DNA of 64,000 nucleotides from Paulinella micropora (GCA_009731375.1 BJOX01000098.1:424000-487999), one strand, 5' to 3'; counted from the first letter of the stretch, positions 9,766 to 20,331 are shown. The notes: generated by a model not told the origin, from the sequence alone. Numbers and translations are program-made.

Positions 9766-12048
9766 ATGCAGGTCAAAAAAAGAGATGGTTCGTTGGAGCC
9801 GGTGTGTTTCGACAAGATCCTGCACCGCATCTCGGTCCTTGCGAGTGACCTGCCCGGCGCCAACGCAGTCGAGGTGGCCAAAACCACTATTGCCGGCCTA
9901 CGGAACGGTATCTCCACGTCCGATCTGGATGGACTCGTTCGCGGCCTCGAGCTGTGCGGCTTTGGCCTCTTACCACCCGGACTTTGCGCTGCTCGGAGGC
10001 AGACTTGAGGCCAGCAATATCCAAAAAAATTGTTCCCCTACCTTCGCCGGCTCGATGGATCGTCTGCGCCTGTCGCTTCTGCCATCGTTCTCTATCTTTG
10101 TGGACCAGCACGCCGCCGCCCTGAACGCAATGATAAAGCAGGAACGAGACCTCACTTTTGACTTTTTCGGCATAGCCACGCTCAAACAAGGCTACCTCCT
10201 CCGTGAGTGCGACAACAAGATCTGCGAGAGGCCGCAATACTTGTACTTGCGAATCACAATTGCGCTACACCACAGCCTAGCAGAAAGCGAAGACAGCGTT
10301 TTGCTCAAGATCCGGGACACTTACAACCTCCTGAGTACGGGCTTGTACACACACGCCTCGCCGACTATGTTCAATGCGGGCCTGCGCAGGAACCAGCACC
10401 TGGCGTCGTGTTTCCTGCTGCCTATCCAAGAAGACTCGCTCAACGGGATCTTCGAAACCGTGAAAGACTGTGCAATCATTTCCAAACACGCGGGAGGCAT
10501 AGGTCTGTACATCGGCAACGTGCGGGCGGCAGGATCCAAGATCTACGGGACGGGAGGCAAGAGCGACGGAGTTGTGCCTCTCTGTCGTATTCTTAATGAA
10601 ACGAGTCGCTACGCCAACCAGTCGGGACGCAGGAAGGGGGCCTTTGCGGTGTACATGCCACCGTGGCACAAGGACATCTACGAGTTCCCCCAACTTCGCC
10701 AGAACACGGGCGCGGCAGAAAATCGCGCGCGGGATTTGTTTACGGCGCTGATGATACCCGATCTGTTCATGCAACGAGTGAAGGACGACGGTGACTGGAC
10801 ACTGTTTTGTCCGACGGAATTGTCGGGGCTGGACGAGTGCTGTGGCAAGTTCTGGTAGTCTCGCTACACACGCAGAGAAAACACAGCAGGGCCAAAAAGT
10901 GAAAGCCCGGCACCTGTGGTCCTCCATTCTCAAATCACAAATCGAAACCGGGTCGCCTTACCTCATTTTTCGAGACCATGCCAACGCCAAGAGCAACCAG
11001 CANNNNNNNNNNTCAGTAGCACTCGGGTACTATCAAGAACTTGAACCTGTGCGCGGAGATCATGCAAACGTCCTCGTCAGAAGAGACCGCCGTCTGCAAC
11101 CTCGCGTCGCTTTGTCTGCCCCGCTTCCTCACACAGGACAAGAAAATGGTCGACATCGACCTCCTCCACTCTGTCACGCGCACTGCCGTGCGCAATCTCG
11201 ACCTGATTATTGACATTACTACGTACCCCGTCCCAGCAGCTAAAATGTCTAACTTGGAGCACAGGCCCGTCGGGCTCGGCATCTGTGGACTCGAAGATCT
11301 GTTTATAATCCTGGGACTACCCTTTGAAAGCCCCGAAGCCGCCGCCCTGAACGAGCGCCTTTCGCGCGAGATCTACTACGCGGCGCTGAGTGCCAGCGCC
11401 GAACTGGCCAGAGAAAAAGGACGATACCCGGCGTTCGAAGGTAGCCCCGCCTCACAGGGCAAGCTTCAGCCAGACATCTGGGGCGTGGAGCGCTCGACTA
11501 GCAGATGGGTTAGGCTGAAGGCAGATATCAATGCCCATGGGCTGCGCAACAGCCTCTTGATCGCGCTCATGCCCACCGCCAGCACTTCGCAGATTCTCGG
11601 TGTTTGCGAGAGTTTTGAGCCAATCTACAGCACCCTCATGGTGAGGAGGACCCTGACCGGCGAGCACGCTATACTCAACCGGCACTTGGTCAAGGCTCTC
11701 GAACAAAGGGCGCTCTGGACCCCTGCTGTCAGAGAGCAACTGCTGCGAAACGATGGCTCTGTCCAGGAACTTTCCTTGCCGGACGACATCAAACGACTGT
11801 TCAAGACCGTCTGGGAAGTACCGATGAAGGCCCAGCTGCAACTCTCCGCGCTGCGTGGTCCTTACGTGTGTCAGTCGCAGTCACTCAACGTCTACTTGGC
11901 TAACGCTACCGAGCGCAAGCTGTCTAGCTCAAATTTCTACGCCTGGGAATCAGGCCTCAAAACCGGCTGCTACTACCTTAGAACCAAGGCCGCGACTAGT
12001 GCCAATGTATCGTGTAACGGTGACGTGTGTGCCATGTGTACAGTTTAA
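9766..12048 (+). pseudogene. nrdA-like: Ribonucleotide reductase large subunit, copy B (frameshifted, gapped)
   Basis: Second alpha subunit, full length unlike copy A. The N-terminus has the ATP-cone-like KKRDGSLEPVCFDKIL. Next come HPDFALLGGRL, FDFFGIATLKQGYLL, FYTHASPT-type YTHASPTMFNAGL with LASCFLLP, HAGGIGLY, ETSRYANQSGRRKGAF, a gap at 11,003-11,012, NLCAEIMQTS (catalytic Asn, Cys, Glu), VCNLASL, MPTASTSQI, the tyrosine pair CYYLRTK and a C-terminal CAMC pair. Frame changes lie near 9950 and 10,845. The stop TAA overlaps a TTAATTAA palindrome shared with the convergent gene. Copies A and B are clearly diverged paralogues, so the duplication is not an assembly duplicate. Confidence 0.9.
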
Positions 12049-12052
12049 TTAA
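12045..12052. terminator. TTAATTAA palindrome encoding both convergent stop codons
   Basis: The 8-bp palindrome supplies TAA to the plus-strand reductase (12,046-12,048) and TAA to the minus-strand gene (12,049-12,051). The same word lies at gene ends near 2391, 12,943, 18,282 and 28,189. That suggests an A/T-rich, strand-symmetric transcript 3' end signal, by inference only. Confidence 0.4.
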
Positions 12053-12785
12053 AGTAAATCTGGAGTCAAGTCCATGGCACTGACGCCGCCCTCGCCGTTC
12101 TCTTCGCCGGACAGAGACACTCCAAACGCGTCTCGTTCAGAGAGGTCTTGGTCGGGTAGGGCATGCCCTCTTCTTGTGTCCGGATCTGCGGCACGCGCCA
12201 AGAGAGCGTGACCTTTTCGCCCTTGCTGCACAGCGCAGTAGCTTGAATGACACACTTCACCACGTCGCCCTTTTGCAGCGTGTTAGTGTCTCCGCCTCCG
12301 AGGAACCGGGCGCCCGTGACGGTGACGGTCAGACGAGGCGCCCAGGCGCGGTCCGACTTCTGCGAAGTGCGCAGGCGCGTACAGGGCTGGTAGCAGCATT
12401 TGACCTGCTCGTCGCTCTTTGCCATCGGGCCTGCCCTCTTCATTGTCGGAACAATCTTGTCGCGGTTTTCAACAACGATCTCCGCCACACGGTCGTCAAT
12501 CGTTCGCATCACCTTGTAGGCCTGCAGCACCGCGCCATACTGTCGCGCGTGCTTGAAATCAAGGTCAATGTTTGTTTTAGCGGCCTTGTTGCCTTGATCG
12601 TACACAGACGGGTCCCAGGCAAGCTGCATAGCGGGCAGAACCAGCGTGAGGCTCTTGTCGCCGTAGCACAGGTTCGAAAAGATGCTCCCGTAGGCGCTCC
12701 TTGGTTCCGACAGGCGCAGCTTCTTCGGGTCGGCCGCCGTGTCAAAGACCCTCACCTCATTGTTGTTGCCCGTGACGATCGACAT
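12049..12785 (-). pseudogene. Putative ssDNA-binding-like protein, copy B (frameshifted)
   Basis: Paralogue of the gene at 1641-2391. It starts at ATG 12,785 (MSIVTGNNNEV) and contains AYGSIFSNLCYGDKSL, LPAMQLAWDPS, AYKVMRTIDDR, GARFLGGGD and GDVVKC. After GMPYP the reading changes frame near 12,150, then continues to an acidic C-terminus ending DLTPDLL and TAA at 12,049. An ssDNA-binding role in viral replication is inferred from a pattern similar to nucleocytovirus proteins, not established. The first codons are duplicated across the gap at 12,801-12,810. Confidence 0.5.
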
Positions 12786-12868
12786 TTTTCGATTTATGGC
12801 NNNNNNNNNNGTCAAAGACCCTCACCTCATTGTTGTTGCCCGTGACGATAGACATTTTTCGATTTATG
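12741..12868. repeat. Duplicated flanks around a 10-N gap (assembly artefact)
   Basis: About 58 bases from GTCAAAGACCCTCACCTCAT to ATTTTTCGATTTATGG occur on both sides of the gap at 12,801-12,810 with one difference. Two overlapping contig ends were evidently placed side by side. Smaller duplicated flanks occur at the gaps 15,114-15,123 (GCCATGTTCGC) and 30,845-30,854 (ACAGTAAAT, AGGTTTT). Confidence 0.85.
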
Positions 12869-12980
12869 GTTCGTTTTGCCAGAACAGGGGTTCCTTTTTT
12901 CTTTTAAATCTTGAATTTCGAATCTCGCAGTTTAAAGGTTTTAATTAAAAGGTAGTAAAAAAATAACAGTGTCTCAAAAA

Positions 12981-13947
12981 ATGATGACTCGTTTTCTCTG
13001 GAGGTCCAAGTCGCACGGCATCGCGTTCCGCCGGGCGCTCGACTCGCTGTCGCCTCTGTTGCTGGAGGCCAGGGTCGAAGCGACCGTCGACAAGCTCGCT
13101 CTGCAGCGCGGCCGACGGGCTCGTCGCGCAGTTCGTGGTCCCTTTTTCGGGCGCGAACGGAGACTATGTCAACTTGATGTTTCCAAAGTGTGTGTTCAGC
13201 GTTGACCTCAAGGAACTGTCCTGCTGGCTCTCTACTTTCCGCGAGGGCATGATACTCGAACTGTCCGTCGCGGTGGATAACAAGCTATGTGTCAAATTCT
13301 ACAACGAGTCGAAATCGTTCGAGCACTACAGTGACCTGACCTCGCTGCTCGTGTCGCAAGAGGCGGCCTTCCTGCCGACTATCGAGTGGACCAATCTCGA
13401 TCGCCTCGTCGAAGTCTCTGGCCCGGCGCTGAACGCCGTGATCAGGCACCATTCGAAGAGCAATTCGCACTGCCGGCTGTTTGTGGAAGTGGACAGGCTC
13501 TGCACGGAATCCTCGCTGCGGGCGGTGGACGCAGGCCGGATGGCACGCACCAGCCTCGGCGGCATTTCTCTGGTCGCGGAGGACAAGGACTCGCTGCTGC
13601 GGTCGGACCTGTCACACCCGCCCGTCCAAGCCGGCGAGTGTGTCTACGCCCTGGAAATCCTCAAGAAGATACTCAAATCATGCGCTTTCCAGGAGGAAAA
13701 GACGGGCAGGGTGCTGGTCGGCTTTATACAGAACGTGCTGCACCTCGTCTTCAAGCGGGACGGCGGTCCGTGGCTTAAGTACACTATTCTGGCCGACGCC
13801 AATGAACCGCCCCCAGCTCTGCCCACGCTGGCGCCGCTTCCATTGACTGCCGACAGCGCCGCCGAGGACGAAGAGAGCCGCAAGCTGATCAAGCGCAAGA
13901 AGAAGAAGCTCAAGCGGACGAGAGACGAATCCCAGGCAGGCGCTTAA
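12981..13947 (+). pseudogene. PCNA-like: Sliding clamp (PCNA-like), frameshifted near the start
   Basis: DNA polymerase processivity factor. The first 40 residues (FLWRSKSHGIAFRRALDSLS) fit the clamp N-terminal helix region. The frame changes near 13,100-13,110, after which CVFSVDLKELSCWLSTF, the basic and hydrophobic beta-strand pattern and the long middle connector region fit the two-domain clamp. VEVSGPALNAVIRHH begins the second half. The C-terminus is extended by a proline/alanine stretch and a Lys/Arg tail (KRKKKKLKR), making it about 60 residues longer than the usual 260. Start is one of two adjacent ATGs at 12,981/12,984. It overlaps the convergent VLTF2-like gene by 38 bases. Confidence 0.6.
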
Positions 13948-14362
13948 GCCTCCTCAGCGTGTACTTGCGGCCTGAAAGTTGGCTAATAAAATGTTTCTGT
14001 GTCTCTTTTCTGTGCACTGGCACGTACCAGTTAGTCACCCGGCCCACGGCCCTGAAAGCAGAGATGTCTAGCGGTCCGCCGTAGTCTACTAGCTCGTGGC
14101 GTGGCGGCGCCGGCTGAACTAGCTGCTTGTGCAGATTCAATCAAAAGTAAGAGTGCAGGAGGTCCATTGAACGCGAACGCAGCGTCTCGGCGATGCCATA
14201 GTCCGCGTACGCTGCCGCACAGCCCACCGTGCAGAAGTGACCCCAGATGCACAACTCTTCGCCTGCGTGGGCTATTGGCAGCCCGAACCACTTGTTGTCG
14301 TCCCTCGCGCAGCCGTACGAGCAGTGCAGGCACTTGCCCTTGTAAGATTCAGTGCCCTCCAT
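13910..14362 (-). pseudogene. VLTF2-like late transcription factor (in-frame stop)
   Basis: Starts at ATG 14,362. A zinc-binding block CLHCSYGC, GLPIAHAGEE and GHFCTVGCAAAYADYG has the C-x2-C, LP, G-x-FC-x3-C layout of nucleocytovirus VLTF2-type zinc proteins. After an in-frame TGA at 14,141-14,143 the same frame continues with APPRHELVDYGGPLDISAFR, matching the family's C-terminal pattern of Ala-Pro, Tyr-Gly-Gly and Phe-Arg. In poxviruses VLTF2 activates late transcription. The gene lies back to back with the VLTF3-like gene, so both late factors share a 100-bp promoter region (14,363-14,466). The in-frame stop makes this copy probably inactive if real. Confidence 0.6.
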
Positions 14363-14466
14363 CCTTTCTGACTTCCTCGTCTTTTTTCCACTCTTTCATT
14401 TGTTTCAAATCTTGAATTTTAAACGGCCACGTTCGATCTGGGCACCTGTTTGCAGGCCGTCATATT

Positions 14467-15340
14467 ATGCCCTGCGAACACGACTGGACCTTCAGCCTCG
14501 CAACCACAGATACGTACTGCTCGAAGTGTGGCTTAGTCAAGACAGAGCACGAGTTGTACACGTCGCAATGCTGGCTAGTGAACGGTCAGATGGTAAGAGA
14601 GCAACACGCTCACAGACATGTCGGCTACACTCGCCTGAGCCGGTTCCGTCAGATAACACGCGAGACGTTCAACTTTCGAGGTGTCAATCAGTCTGCGTCG
14701 TGTGTCAGCCCGGCCTTGTTAGCACAGGCGAGGCGCCTGGTCCACAAGTGGCGGGCACAGAACAACGCGACGCCCGCTCGCCTCGCGTACATCTGGCGCA
14801 GGGAGAAGCTAGGCCCGCTGACCATCGACAAGGCCAGCCAGCTGTGCCACCTGCTAGGCTGCGGCCGGGGCCGGCGGGAGCCGAGCAAAGAAACGCTAGA
14901 GGAGTTGGAACGCCTCTTCAAAAAAGTAGACGCCTGCTGGCCCAAGGTGCTGAAGAAGCTGAGGCAGCGCTATGCGTGGGCGAGAAGATGTTTCGTCAAT
15001 TATCAGACGTTACTGAGGGCTTTCCTGCTGTTGATGGACGAAGAAGAGCTAGCGGCACAAGTGCCGGAGCTGAAACAAGCCGAGTCGAGGCACAGACAAA
15101 GCGCCATGTTCGCNNNNNNNNNNTGCCATGTTCGCGCTCGTTTGCGAAGAACAAGGCTGGCCTGTCATCCCCTTGACTGGTTCACTGAACGGCAGCGGCC
15201 TCGCGCGCCCGCTCGCGAGCCATCTTTTGTCTGGCCCGCACGCCAAGAAGAAAAAGAAAAAGAAAAAAAAGAAAAAGACGCCGGCCGTGATTGCTGTGGC
15301 TGTTGCTGAAAAAACAAATCTTGTACTACCTAATCATTAA
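14467..15340 (+). pseudogene. VLTF3-like late transcription factor (gap and frame change)
   Basis: An N-terminal zinc ribbon (CEHDW to YCSKCG), YTRLSRFRQITRETFNF, a helical region and RRCFVNYQTLLRAFLLLM fit the VLTF3 family of nucleocytovirus late transcription factors. A gap (15,114-15,123) with an 11-bp duplicated flank interrupts it. After the gap the correct frame is the one starting near 15,128 (FALVCEEQGWPVIPLTG), which matches the C-terminal Cys/Trp region of the family and ends in a long lysine run and TAA at 15,340. It would cooperate with the adjacent VLTF2-like protein. Confidence 0.6.
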
Positions 15341-15349
15341 ATACAAAGA

Positions 15350-17670
15350 ATGTGGGTCAGCAGCGGGAGGTTTGGTGCCGGTCCGAACGGGCGTGAGGTC
15401 GTTGATTTCACTGGAGGCCCGTCCCAGCCGGAAATCGACGCCTTTAATAACACAACTCCGCAAGAAATCCGCGAAGGCAAGAAGCCGGTGCCGAGCTTCG
15501 CGAGACTGCCCTTGCACAAGCAATTTTCTAATAAGCCGTGGTTGTGGTCAACCTACAGGGAGTGCTTCATAAGCGGGCTGAAGAACCTCCAAGACAATCG
15601 CGAGGACGTCCTCGACCGCGTGCACCTGGTCTCGCTAGGCGTCGAACCTGCCTTGCACCAGCCTTCATAGCGGCTGGCGGCGGTCATCAACTCACGCCGG
15701 GGTAAATGGAGCGAGTTTATCATCAAGGACACCGAGAAGAGCGGCGTGCTGCAGACGGTCGACACTTTTTGCGGCACGGGGCTAGGCGACGAGAAGCTGC
15801 TGTCTTCGAAGGAGGCGACTATGGTCGATTTCAAGGTCATCGCGACCTCGGACGAGAATGCCTGGCTCACTCTTCCTGACAGCGCCGCCAGAATAGAGAA
15901 CCGCGACGAATGGCACGACGACGTCGGTTCCTTCAGGACTTACGTGTTCGGCCCCAACCATCAGTATTGCACTGTCAAGGGCGCGGCCAAGAAGCCCTTC
16001 TGGATCTGTCTCCTGGACTGCTGCACCCAGCTGCTGCGCTTGCGCAGCGATGTCGAACAATGGCTGCCGTTCATCAACGACCTGGTGGATGCGTGCAAGC
16101 CGCACTCCGACACGAGAAGCAAGGCGTACGTGAAGTTCAGGACCCAGTGGCTCATTCTTGCGAGCAACAAGGAAGCGGACATAAAGAAAAAAGACAATTC
16201 CAAACAGCCCTCGCGGTGCGCTTGGGGCAAGGAGGTCGTGGTCAAGCACTTTACGCAAGGGTCCCTCTTCCGCGACCGGACGCTGAACCAGCGCACCGTC
16301 AGGCAGACGAACGAAGTCAATGTCAAGAAGATGACCGAGCGGAACACCTTGCTCGCGGACCCGTGGTTTGCGTTCCTGGACGAACTGTACCAGGCCATGC
16401 TAGCCGAAGCGGACTGTTTCGAATCGGCCGAGGCCAAGCGTACCAACACCGGCCCCTTTGCGCCGACGATGCGCTACCCGCTCTGGGCCCTGCAGAGCTT
16501 CCTGCTGCTCGCGGTTCTGGGCTGCCGGCAGATAGAGCTCTGGAAATGGTCGGAGTTCTTGCCCGTGAACGAAGAGGAACATATCATCTTCTCGGAGATC
16601 GGGCGGCAGAAGCACGTCGTCCAGCACAGGGCGGCCAAGAAGGGGGCCGCGCCCGACTCAGACCCGGCCGACAGCGATCTGCAGGACCTGATCTTTATAG
16701 GCAAGCCGATCGCACTGCCTACCGCCACGTCGGCCGGCGTGCTGCGCATCTGGAAGCACATGAGATGGCTGATCGAAAACCACTTCAGGCACCGCTCGCG
16801 GCTGGCGCCCGAAGAGAACAAGCTCATGAAAAAGGACAGGCCCAAGAGCAATTACCTGAGCTGGACTACGCACCGCACAGAGATCTTAGCACAGGAGGAC
16901 GAGCAACCTTTGGCTCCGCCTGCCAAACGGATGAAGGTCTCGACGCTGCCGTGGATGAACACGCTCGCCGAGTCGAAAAAAGTGACAGACACGCCTAGCC
17001 AAGCGCTCATTAACGATCAGGTCACCGCGGCCATGAAGGGAGCGGGGTTTTCAAACACGTTTGACTACCTCACGCAGATGCACTATGAACGAGCGAAGGA
17101 TTTTCTCATCCCCAGCCCACACAAGCTCCGGGCCATCTACGCCAACTGCGCCTACGCGCTGTACGGTGAGCACAGCCAAGTCTCGCGCACCATCTTCATG
17201 TCGCGGGTGCTCGGCCACTCACTGATGTTTGCCAACAACACCGAGGCCGTCTCGAACCTCAAGTCCCAGATGTTCTACGATTCTGTAAAAGTGCAAACAC
17301 GCAGCGTCCCGTCCCTGACGGAGCCCGACTTGCTCAAGATTGTGCAGGCCATCGTGGACCAAGGGGTTAGGTTGGCGGAGGACTTCAACCGCCTGAAGGG
17401 CGAGCTCGCGTACGCATTCCGCCCACACTCAAGCAGCTGCCTCGCGAGACCAGAGCCGAACGGTTACGCCGGCAGGCCGTGGAATTTTTCGCGGCAAATT
17501 TGCAGCAACATGCCGGAGAACTGCGCCGGCCCGGTTTTTGGTGCGGAACGTTAGATTCCATTTTTTCCGTGAAGGCTTCCTACCGTTTTGCAAATCATGC
17601 AAAAGTCGCTCTTGATACGGCCGATCCTACACCAGCCGCTCAGATCACGCGGTTTATGCATTTGTGCTAA
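15350..17670 (+). pseudogene. Tyrosine recombinase resembling telomere resolvase (protelomerase)
   Basis: Starts at ATG 15,350. One frame runs to 17,554 except for a TAG at 15,668-15,670. Near the C-terminus a frame change around 17,430 leads to a coiled tail ending at 17,670. A basic, helical N-terminal region precedes the catalytic part: LAVLGCRQIELWKW (Arg, about 16,530), SPHKLRAIYANCAYAL (His and Arg, 17,113-17,160), VLGHSLMF (17,207-17,230) and MFYDSVKV with a candidate tyrosine nucleophile (about 17,275). The H-x2-R-x2-YAN...LGHS...Y spacing resembles protelomerases more than integrases. Such enzymes cut palindromic telomere sites and reseal hairpins. The palindrome at 1-951 is a possible substrate. 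Confidence 0.55.
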
Positions 17671-17725
17671 GAGATTCAAGAACTAAAAGCTCATAATCTG
17701 ACTTTTATTGAACTCGTAAAGTGCA

Positions 17726-18283
17726 ATGAGCCAAGTAAAGCCGTGCCGAGTGGCGCCAGACGGGAAAATTTCGCTGATTGATTTTGCCGGGAAAACGTTT
17801 CCTTTTTTGACTCCTAGCCGTTGCGCGGAAAGAATACGTCGGCACCTCCAGCTGCACCCCTACCGCTTGGCCAACGGTCACATTTCGAAATTCAAATTCC
17901 CGAGACAACGCGGGCAACGTGCGGGCACGTGCGTTTGTGCCCCTGAAATCGCGGCCGAAGTGGTGGAACAATTCGCATCGGACTGGAACGTACGCCCCTC
18001 AAGGCGGACACAAGCCAGGGTCAGCGACCAGCCCTCTGTACCAACCGTCGCCGCTGCCGTGAGCAATCTCGAGGGCGTCAGGGACGGACTTGCAGTTCTT
18101 GCCGAGCTCGCTCCAGACACAACAAGCGCGTTCCAATCTACTTTGGACGAGGCAGTTAATGCAGTTGACGCCGAAGAAGAGACAATACCTCCTTTCGAAC
18201 TCCTGTCCCCTCTTCTGACTTACGAGCAGGACGGGGAAGAAGAAAATGAACTTGATAGCTTCCCAGAGCATTTTTCTTTTTAA
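17726..18283 (+). CDS. Hypothetical protein, 185 residues
   Basis: An intact frame from ATG 17,726 to TAA at 18,281-18,283, within a TTTTTAATTAAAAAG 3' end signal shared with the convergent F-box gene. The N-terminal half is basic, with aromatic residues and CAERIRRHLQLHPYRL, suggesting nucleic-acid binding. The C-terminal half is acidic, ending in EEETIPPFELLSP and EEENELDS. I do not recognise a family. It follows the recombinase by 55 bp in the same direction. Confidence 0.65.
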   Translation: MSQVKPCRVAPDGKISLIDFAGKTFPFLTPSRCAERIRRHLQLHPYRLANGHISKFKFPRQRGQRAGTCVCAPEIAAEVVEQFASDWNVRPSRRTQARVSDQPSVPTVAAAVSNLEGVRDGLAVLAELAPDTTSAFQSTLDEAVNAVDAEEETIPPFELLSPLLTYEQDGEEENELDSFPEHFSF

Positions 18284-18284
18284 T

Positions 18285-18860
18285 TAAAAAGATCAAGAAG
18301 AAGATTTTAAAATCAGTAATGTACAGATTCTTGTTGAACCGGGGCTTAAACCGAGCGGCCGTCTCTTCGGCTCCCGTCAGCCACAAGTAACTGGTCCACT
18401 TGTCTATTTGCAGCACCGGCCAGCCCGCGTCCTCGTATGCTTGCCGGAAGCGGTAGGCCGGTACGTACGCCAGGGCCACGACAGAGTCTCGTGTCGTCCT
18501 GGGCACTGGGAAAGACGTGCGACCCATGCGCTTGCACGCGGCGAAGGGCGTGATTACTCTGTGGCGGTTGTTAAACACGAAACAGGTGGCACAGTAGCCC
18601 TCGACCGTCTTTTTTTGGACGCAGGCAAAGCAGATAACTTCGCTCTTGCGCGACACGGTGTTGATGAGGCGTGGCAGCGACTTGGTGTCGTAATTAAAAG
18701 TAGCGTTCAGGAATTTGTGCGCCGTTTTCACCGGCCGCGCGCGAACCGGTTTGTGTGCGTTTTCAGGTGGCGGATCGCGGGCGCGACCTCGCCGATGCGG
18801 AGGTACGACAGCACTTCCACCAAAAGATCAGCCGGTAGCGCGGCTAGCAACAATGATCCC
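18285..18860 (-). pseudogene. F-box plus zinc-finger protein, frameshifted
   Basis: On the minus strand near 18,800-18,850 the sequence LPADLLVEVLSYLRIGEV is a good F-box start, the motif that binds SKP1 in SCF ubiquitin ligases. A frame change near 18,735-18,750 leads to a second part with CFACVQKKTVEGYCATCF, a C-x2-C...C-x2-C zinc site, then VPAYRFRQAYEDAGWPVLQI. Near the 3' end the open frame runs on over the neighbouring gene, so another frame error near 18,300 is likely. No good ATG precedes the F-box, which may start at a non-ATG codon or beyond another error. Giant viruses use F-box proteins against host ubiquitin pathways; that role here is inferred. Confidence 0.45.
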
Positions 18861-18908
18861 CTTTTGTGCTAATGGGAAGGGAGAGAGCTTTTGTTTTTTT
18901 TTTTGCAT

Positions 18909-20192
18909 TTAAGAGCTGTCGTAACCGTCGGAGGGCGACCCGCCACCTATAACAGGCGCGAGCGGCTTGACCTTCGTGCCCGCGTTGGTGTACGCGAACT
19001 TGTTCTTGAACGGCGTAATCATCTGGTTATGTTGTGCAAACCGCTCCGCCGCCAGCTTCTCTGCCTCTCGGGTTTGGTCGTCCAACCGCTTGAGGATCTC
19101 CTTGTCTCGCTGGGCCATGGTCTTCCCGTCCTTTTTCAGGCGCTGTCTCGCGCGGTCGCCGTAAAAGAGCATTCGTTGCATCACTTCTCGCTCTTGGCGC
19201 GACATCCCCTTGAGCGAAGTTGGCAGCCAGCTCGGCGCGCGGTACGCCAGCTGTTTCAGTCTCTCTTGTTTCAGAATCAGAATCTGGATGTCCGCGCGGC
19301 TCGGCTGCTTGGGCGGGTCGGGCTCTCTGAGGATGACTTCGCCGTCCGGCAACGAAGCGGGCGCAAGCCAGGACTTGTAATTGAACTCAAGCCGGTCGAT
19401 GTGCTCGTGGTAAACCATTGCATGCCGTGTCCCGACGTGGCGCTCGTCCGTCGCTTGGGCCAAGTGTGCAAAGAACTCCTTTTCGGGAAGAGCTGGCCAA
19501 AGTTCTCCCACAAGTTGTTGAGGGTGCGCTGCACTTTTGAGTTGAACATGATGCAATGTGACGTTTGCTCGCGCATAATGGGACTCACTGAGTTGCGGCC
19601 GGTAAGGTACTGCACCGCAATGAAGATCGTGATGTTATAATGGCGGTACGTGCCGAAAAAGTTCTGCATCCAGCGGTCGGTCGAGTCGATGATGGAGATA
19701 AAAACACAATGAACGACGGCTCCAAACATTTGTTTTCCAGGTAGCGCTTCTTGAGGTTTTCTACATAGTTCTGCAAGATGTCCATCCTAAAACCTTCGTA
19801 GATCTTGCAGTGCTGCTCGCTCGCAAAGTGGAACGAAAAGCTGTTCTTGAACTTGGTGCGAACCATGATCAGGCCGTACTGGAAAGGGTCCTTTTGCGCG
19901 CGCACAGGCTGTACATGAGTCATTTCAGGAAATGCGTTTTGCCGCGCTCCGACTTGCCGACTAGCACGAACAGCTGCCCCGCTCCCTTTTCGCGCGGGTA
20001 GAAAACTTCGATGTTCCGCTTGAACTCGGTCGGCTGCAGCTGTTCTGCCTGTTGTTGTTGCTTCTTCTTGCCTTTCCTGCCCTTGTCTTTCTGCTTGTCG
20101 ACATATTCAAGTATTTTCTCTTCGATCGTCTTCTCGCCCAGCTGCTGCTCCGGCTCCTGCAGCCGGTCGACCGGGCCCTCGACAGTCTGCAT
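18909..20192 (-). pseudogene. A32/FtsK-type genome-packaging ATPase (multiple frame errors)
   Basis: Starts at ATG 20,192 with a Gln/Lys-rich leader. LFVLVGKSERGKTHF is the Walker A motif (about 19,933-19,977). A TGA follows at about 19,920 and the frame changes at once. QKDPFQYGLIMVRTKF continues. Another change near 19,735 gives the Walker B region VFISIIDSTDRW, then GTYRHYNITIFIAVQYL, the typical sensor block with Arg-His-Tyr and Gln-Tyr, and SPIMREQTSH. A last change near 19,500 leads to the C-terminal helical region that ends at 18,909. The protein pumps DNA into capsids of double-jelly-roll viruses. At least three frame changes and one stop make this the most damaged core gene. Confidence 0.75.
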
Positions 20193-20331
20193 TTTTTTCC
20201 TAGTAGAGATTGAAAGCAGAATAATAATATATATTTTTTTTCGTGGCAGTGTTTTAACACCTGCCAGCACGATGCCCAAGTAATCCTGGAAAACAAAGCA
20301 CGCCGGCGCCGCGTTCACTAACAAGGCGCCC

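Noticed and set aside
9785-12048. RNR copy B as an assembly duplicate of copy A
   Set aside because: The proteins differ at most positions and copy B has an N-terminal domain that copy A lacks.
15782-16998. Long secondary frames on both strands of the recombinase gene
   Set aside because: High G/C third positions remove stops from other frames. Motifs are found only in the main plus frame.
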